This document shows, in pieces, positions 37,654 to 38,522 of a stretch of DNA of 38,522 bases. Origin of the DNA: a virus. The notes beneath the pieces are model-generated. The model saw only the letters and a program-made list of their open reading frames with translations. It had not been told where the DNA came from and ran no database searches. Numbering within the stretch: the stretch's first letter is position 1; each line of letters opens with the position of its first letter. Made by a program: the position numbers and the translations under genes. The DNA lies in IMG/VR virus record IMGVR_UViG_3300007345_000100, positions 1-38,522 of that record; one strand, 5' to 3'.

Positions 37654-38522
37654 GACAGCTCAACCCAGTCTTTTGACGGATCAAAGTATATCTCCCTCTG
37701 AGTACCATTTGTACAGTAACCTACAATTCTAACGATGTCAGTACTTCCAGTGGGTGCTGTCTTTGTTATCTCTCCTGGTGTTCCTGACACATACAAAACA
37801 TCTCCAGTTGTGAAACCAGCAAAGCTTCCGTGTCTTGCCAATCCCTTTACAAGAAATCTGGGTTCATCATCAACCACTGCGATGGCAATCATACCTGTAG
37901 CTGAGGCTGCTGCATTTGCATTAGTTTCCTCCCACTGCTGAGAAGAGTCTAAATAGTACAGCTTACCCTGCTCTATGTCCCCATCAGTACCAGCGGGTCC
38001 GCTACCAAAAGCCACTACATCTCCGTAATATTGATCAGTGCTGCTTGGAGTTGGGATCTTTCTTTGACCAGTCACAGTCAGTATGCTGCCGTCAAACGTA
38101 AGGTTAGCTTCAGCTACAACAGCACTTGTCCCTGCACCCGTAAGAACAGAATCAGAAGTCAAACTAGTAGCCCCAGTACCCCCCTTGGCCACAGTAACGG
38201 TGTCAGACAAAGTAGATCCAGCCGCAGTTACAGTGATGGGAGCAGTACCGTCAAAGTTTACACCGTTAATAGCTCTAGCTGTAGCAAGGGCTGTAGCTGT
38301 TGCAGCATTCCCTGTGCATGAACCTGAAGAGCCCGAAACGGTTGTTTGATCGCCTGTATTGTTTCCTGATATACTAGCGTCTGAAAGAGCTGCACTAAGT
38401 TGAGCTACACTAAAAGACCCTAAAACAGCGGCATTGCCAGTAGATGTAATATGGCCTGTTAAGTTTGCATTGGTTGTTACTGTTGCAGCATTACCAGTTG
38501 TGCTCTGATTAAGAGTAGGGAC
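37650..38522 (-). CDS. tail-fibre-type protein, C-terminal 290 residues; 5' end outside the window
   Basis: The frame stays open to the window edge, so an apparent TTG start at 38210 is not used. The visible part begins with fibre-type modules: TGNAATVTTNANLTGHI, TGNAAVLGSFSVAQL, SGNNTGDQTTVSG, CTGNAATATALATARAING and VNFDGTAPITV, all common in phage fibre and bristle proteins. TVAKGGTGATSL follows, then a C-terminal globular domain (about 165-290) with GKLYYLDSSQQW, GMIAIAVVDDEPRFLVKGLARHG, GDVLYVSGTPGEIT and a final DWVELS. The repeats form trimeric fibre shafts in related proteins, and the end domain may be a host-binding tip or a trimerisation element. The downstream LamG-like gene overlaps by ATGA. 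Confidence 0.75.
   Translation of the reverse strand, partial: VPTLNQSTTGNAATVTTNANLTGHITSTGNAAVLGSFSVAQLSAALSDASISGNNTGDQTTVSGSSGSCTGNAATATALATARAINGVNFDGTAPITVTAAGSTLSDTVTVAKGGTGATSLTSDSVLTGAGTSAVVAEANLTFDGSILTVTGQRKIPTPSSTDQYYGDVVAFGSGPAGTDGDIEQGKLYYLDSSQQWEETNANAAASATGMIAIAVVDDEPRFLVKGLARHGSFAGFTTGDVLYVSGTPGEITKTAPTGSTDIVRIVGYCTNGTQREIYFDPSKDWVELS

Noticed and set aside
38208-38210. TTG at 38210 as a start for the fibre protein
   Set aside because: The reading frame continues to the window edge and codes typical fibre repeats upstream, so the real start is outside the window.

Overview
The window looks like part of the genome of a tailed double-stranded DNA phage infecting a marine-type member of the Bacteroidota, probably a flavobacterium. 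It holds a capsid gene with a scaffold-like gene before it, tail-tube and muzzle-type genes, internal-virion-like proteins, an amidase and a holin, in an order close to that of T7-like podoviruses. The host assignment rests on four things. A 710-residue protein ends in a type IX secretion system (T9SS) sorting domain and carries eight GC-x-D-P-x-A-x-N-Y-like modules common in flavobacterial surface proteins. The primase-helicase has a BT4734-like N-terminal domain typical of Bacteroidota elements. Promoter -7 boxes match the Bacteroidota consensus TAnnTTTG. Shine-Dalgarno sites are not obvious. No integrase, terminase or portal gene lies in the window; the last two are presumably beyond the right edge.

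Layout. Positions 1-27 are the 3' end of a tRNA. Positions 43-3318 (+ strand) are a compact replication and recombination module: a DnaA-domain-IV-like protein, a primase-helicase, a T7 endonuclease I-like resolvase, a second nuclease-like protein and a micro-ORF. It converges without any spacer on the late module, which fills 3319-38522 on the - strand and is transcribed from right to left.

In transcription order the late module contains: a tail-fibre-type protein (5' end outside the window), a LamG/ConA-like protein, a 77-residue protein, a small basic protein, a 122-residue protein, five tandem paralogues, a scaffold-like protein, the likely major capsid protein, three small paralogues, a 283-residue protein, two connector or tail-tube proteins, a 1738-residue muzzle/tail-tubular-B-like protein, and three internal-virion-like proteins. 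The last of these three is a 3057-residue giant. Then come the amidase, the T9SS cargo protein, an outer-membrane beta-barrel candidate, a membrane-anchored coiled-coil protein, a thioredoxin-fold protein without its active-site cysteines, and a holin.

Regulation. Three intrinsic terminators (two with UUCG loops) and four TATATTTG promoter boxes divide the late module into sub-operons. Two terminator-promoter pairs are packed within a few bases, and one promoter appears to give a leaderless message. Many neighbouring genes overlap by ATGA, which suggests translational coupling.

Most unusual points: the envelope cassette combining lysis genes with a T9SS cargo and a predicted outer-membrane protein; the five-gene paralogue array beside the head genes; and a 233-bp out-of-frame overlap between two internal-virion-like genes that could mark a frameshift.
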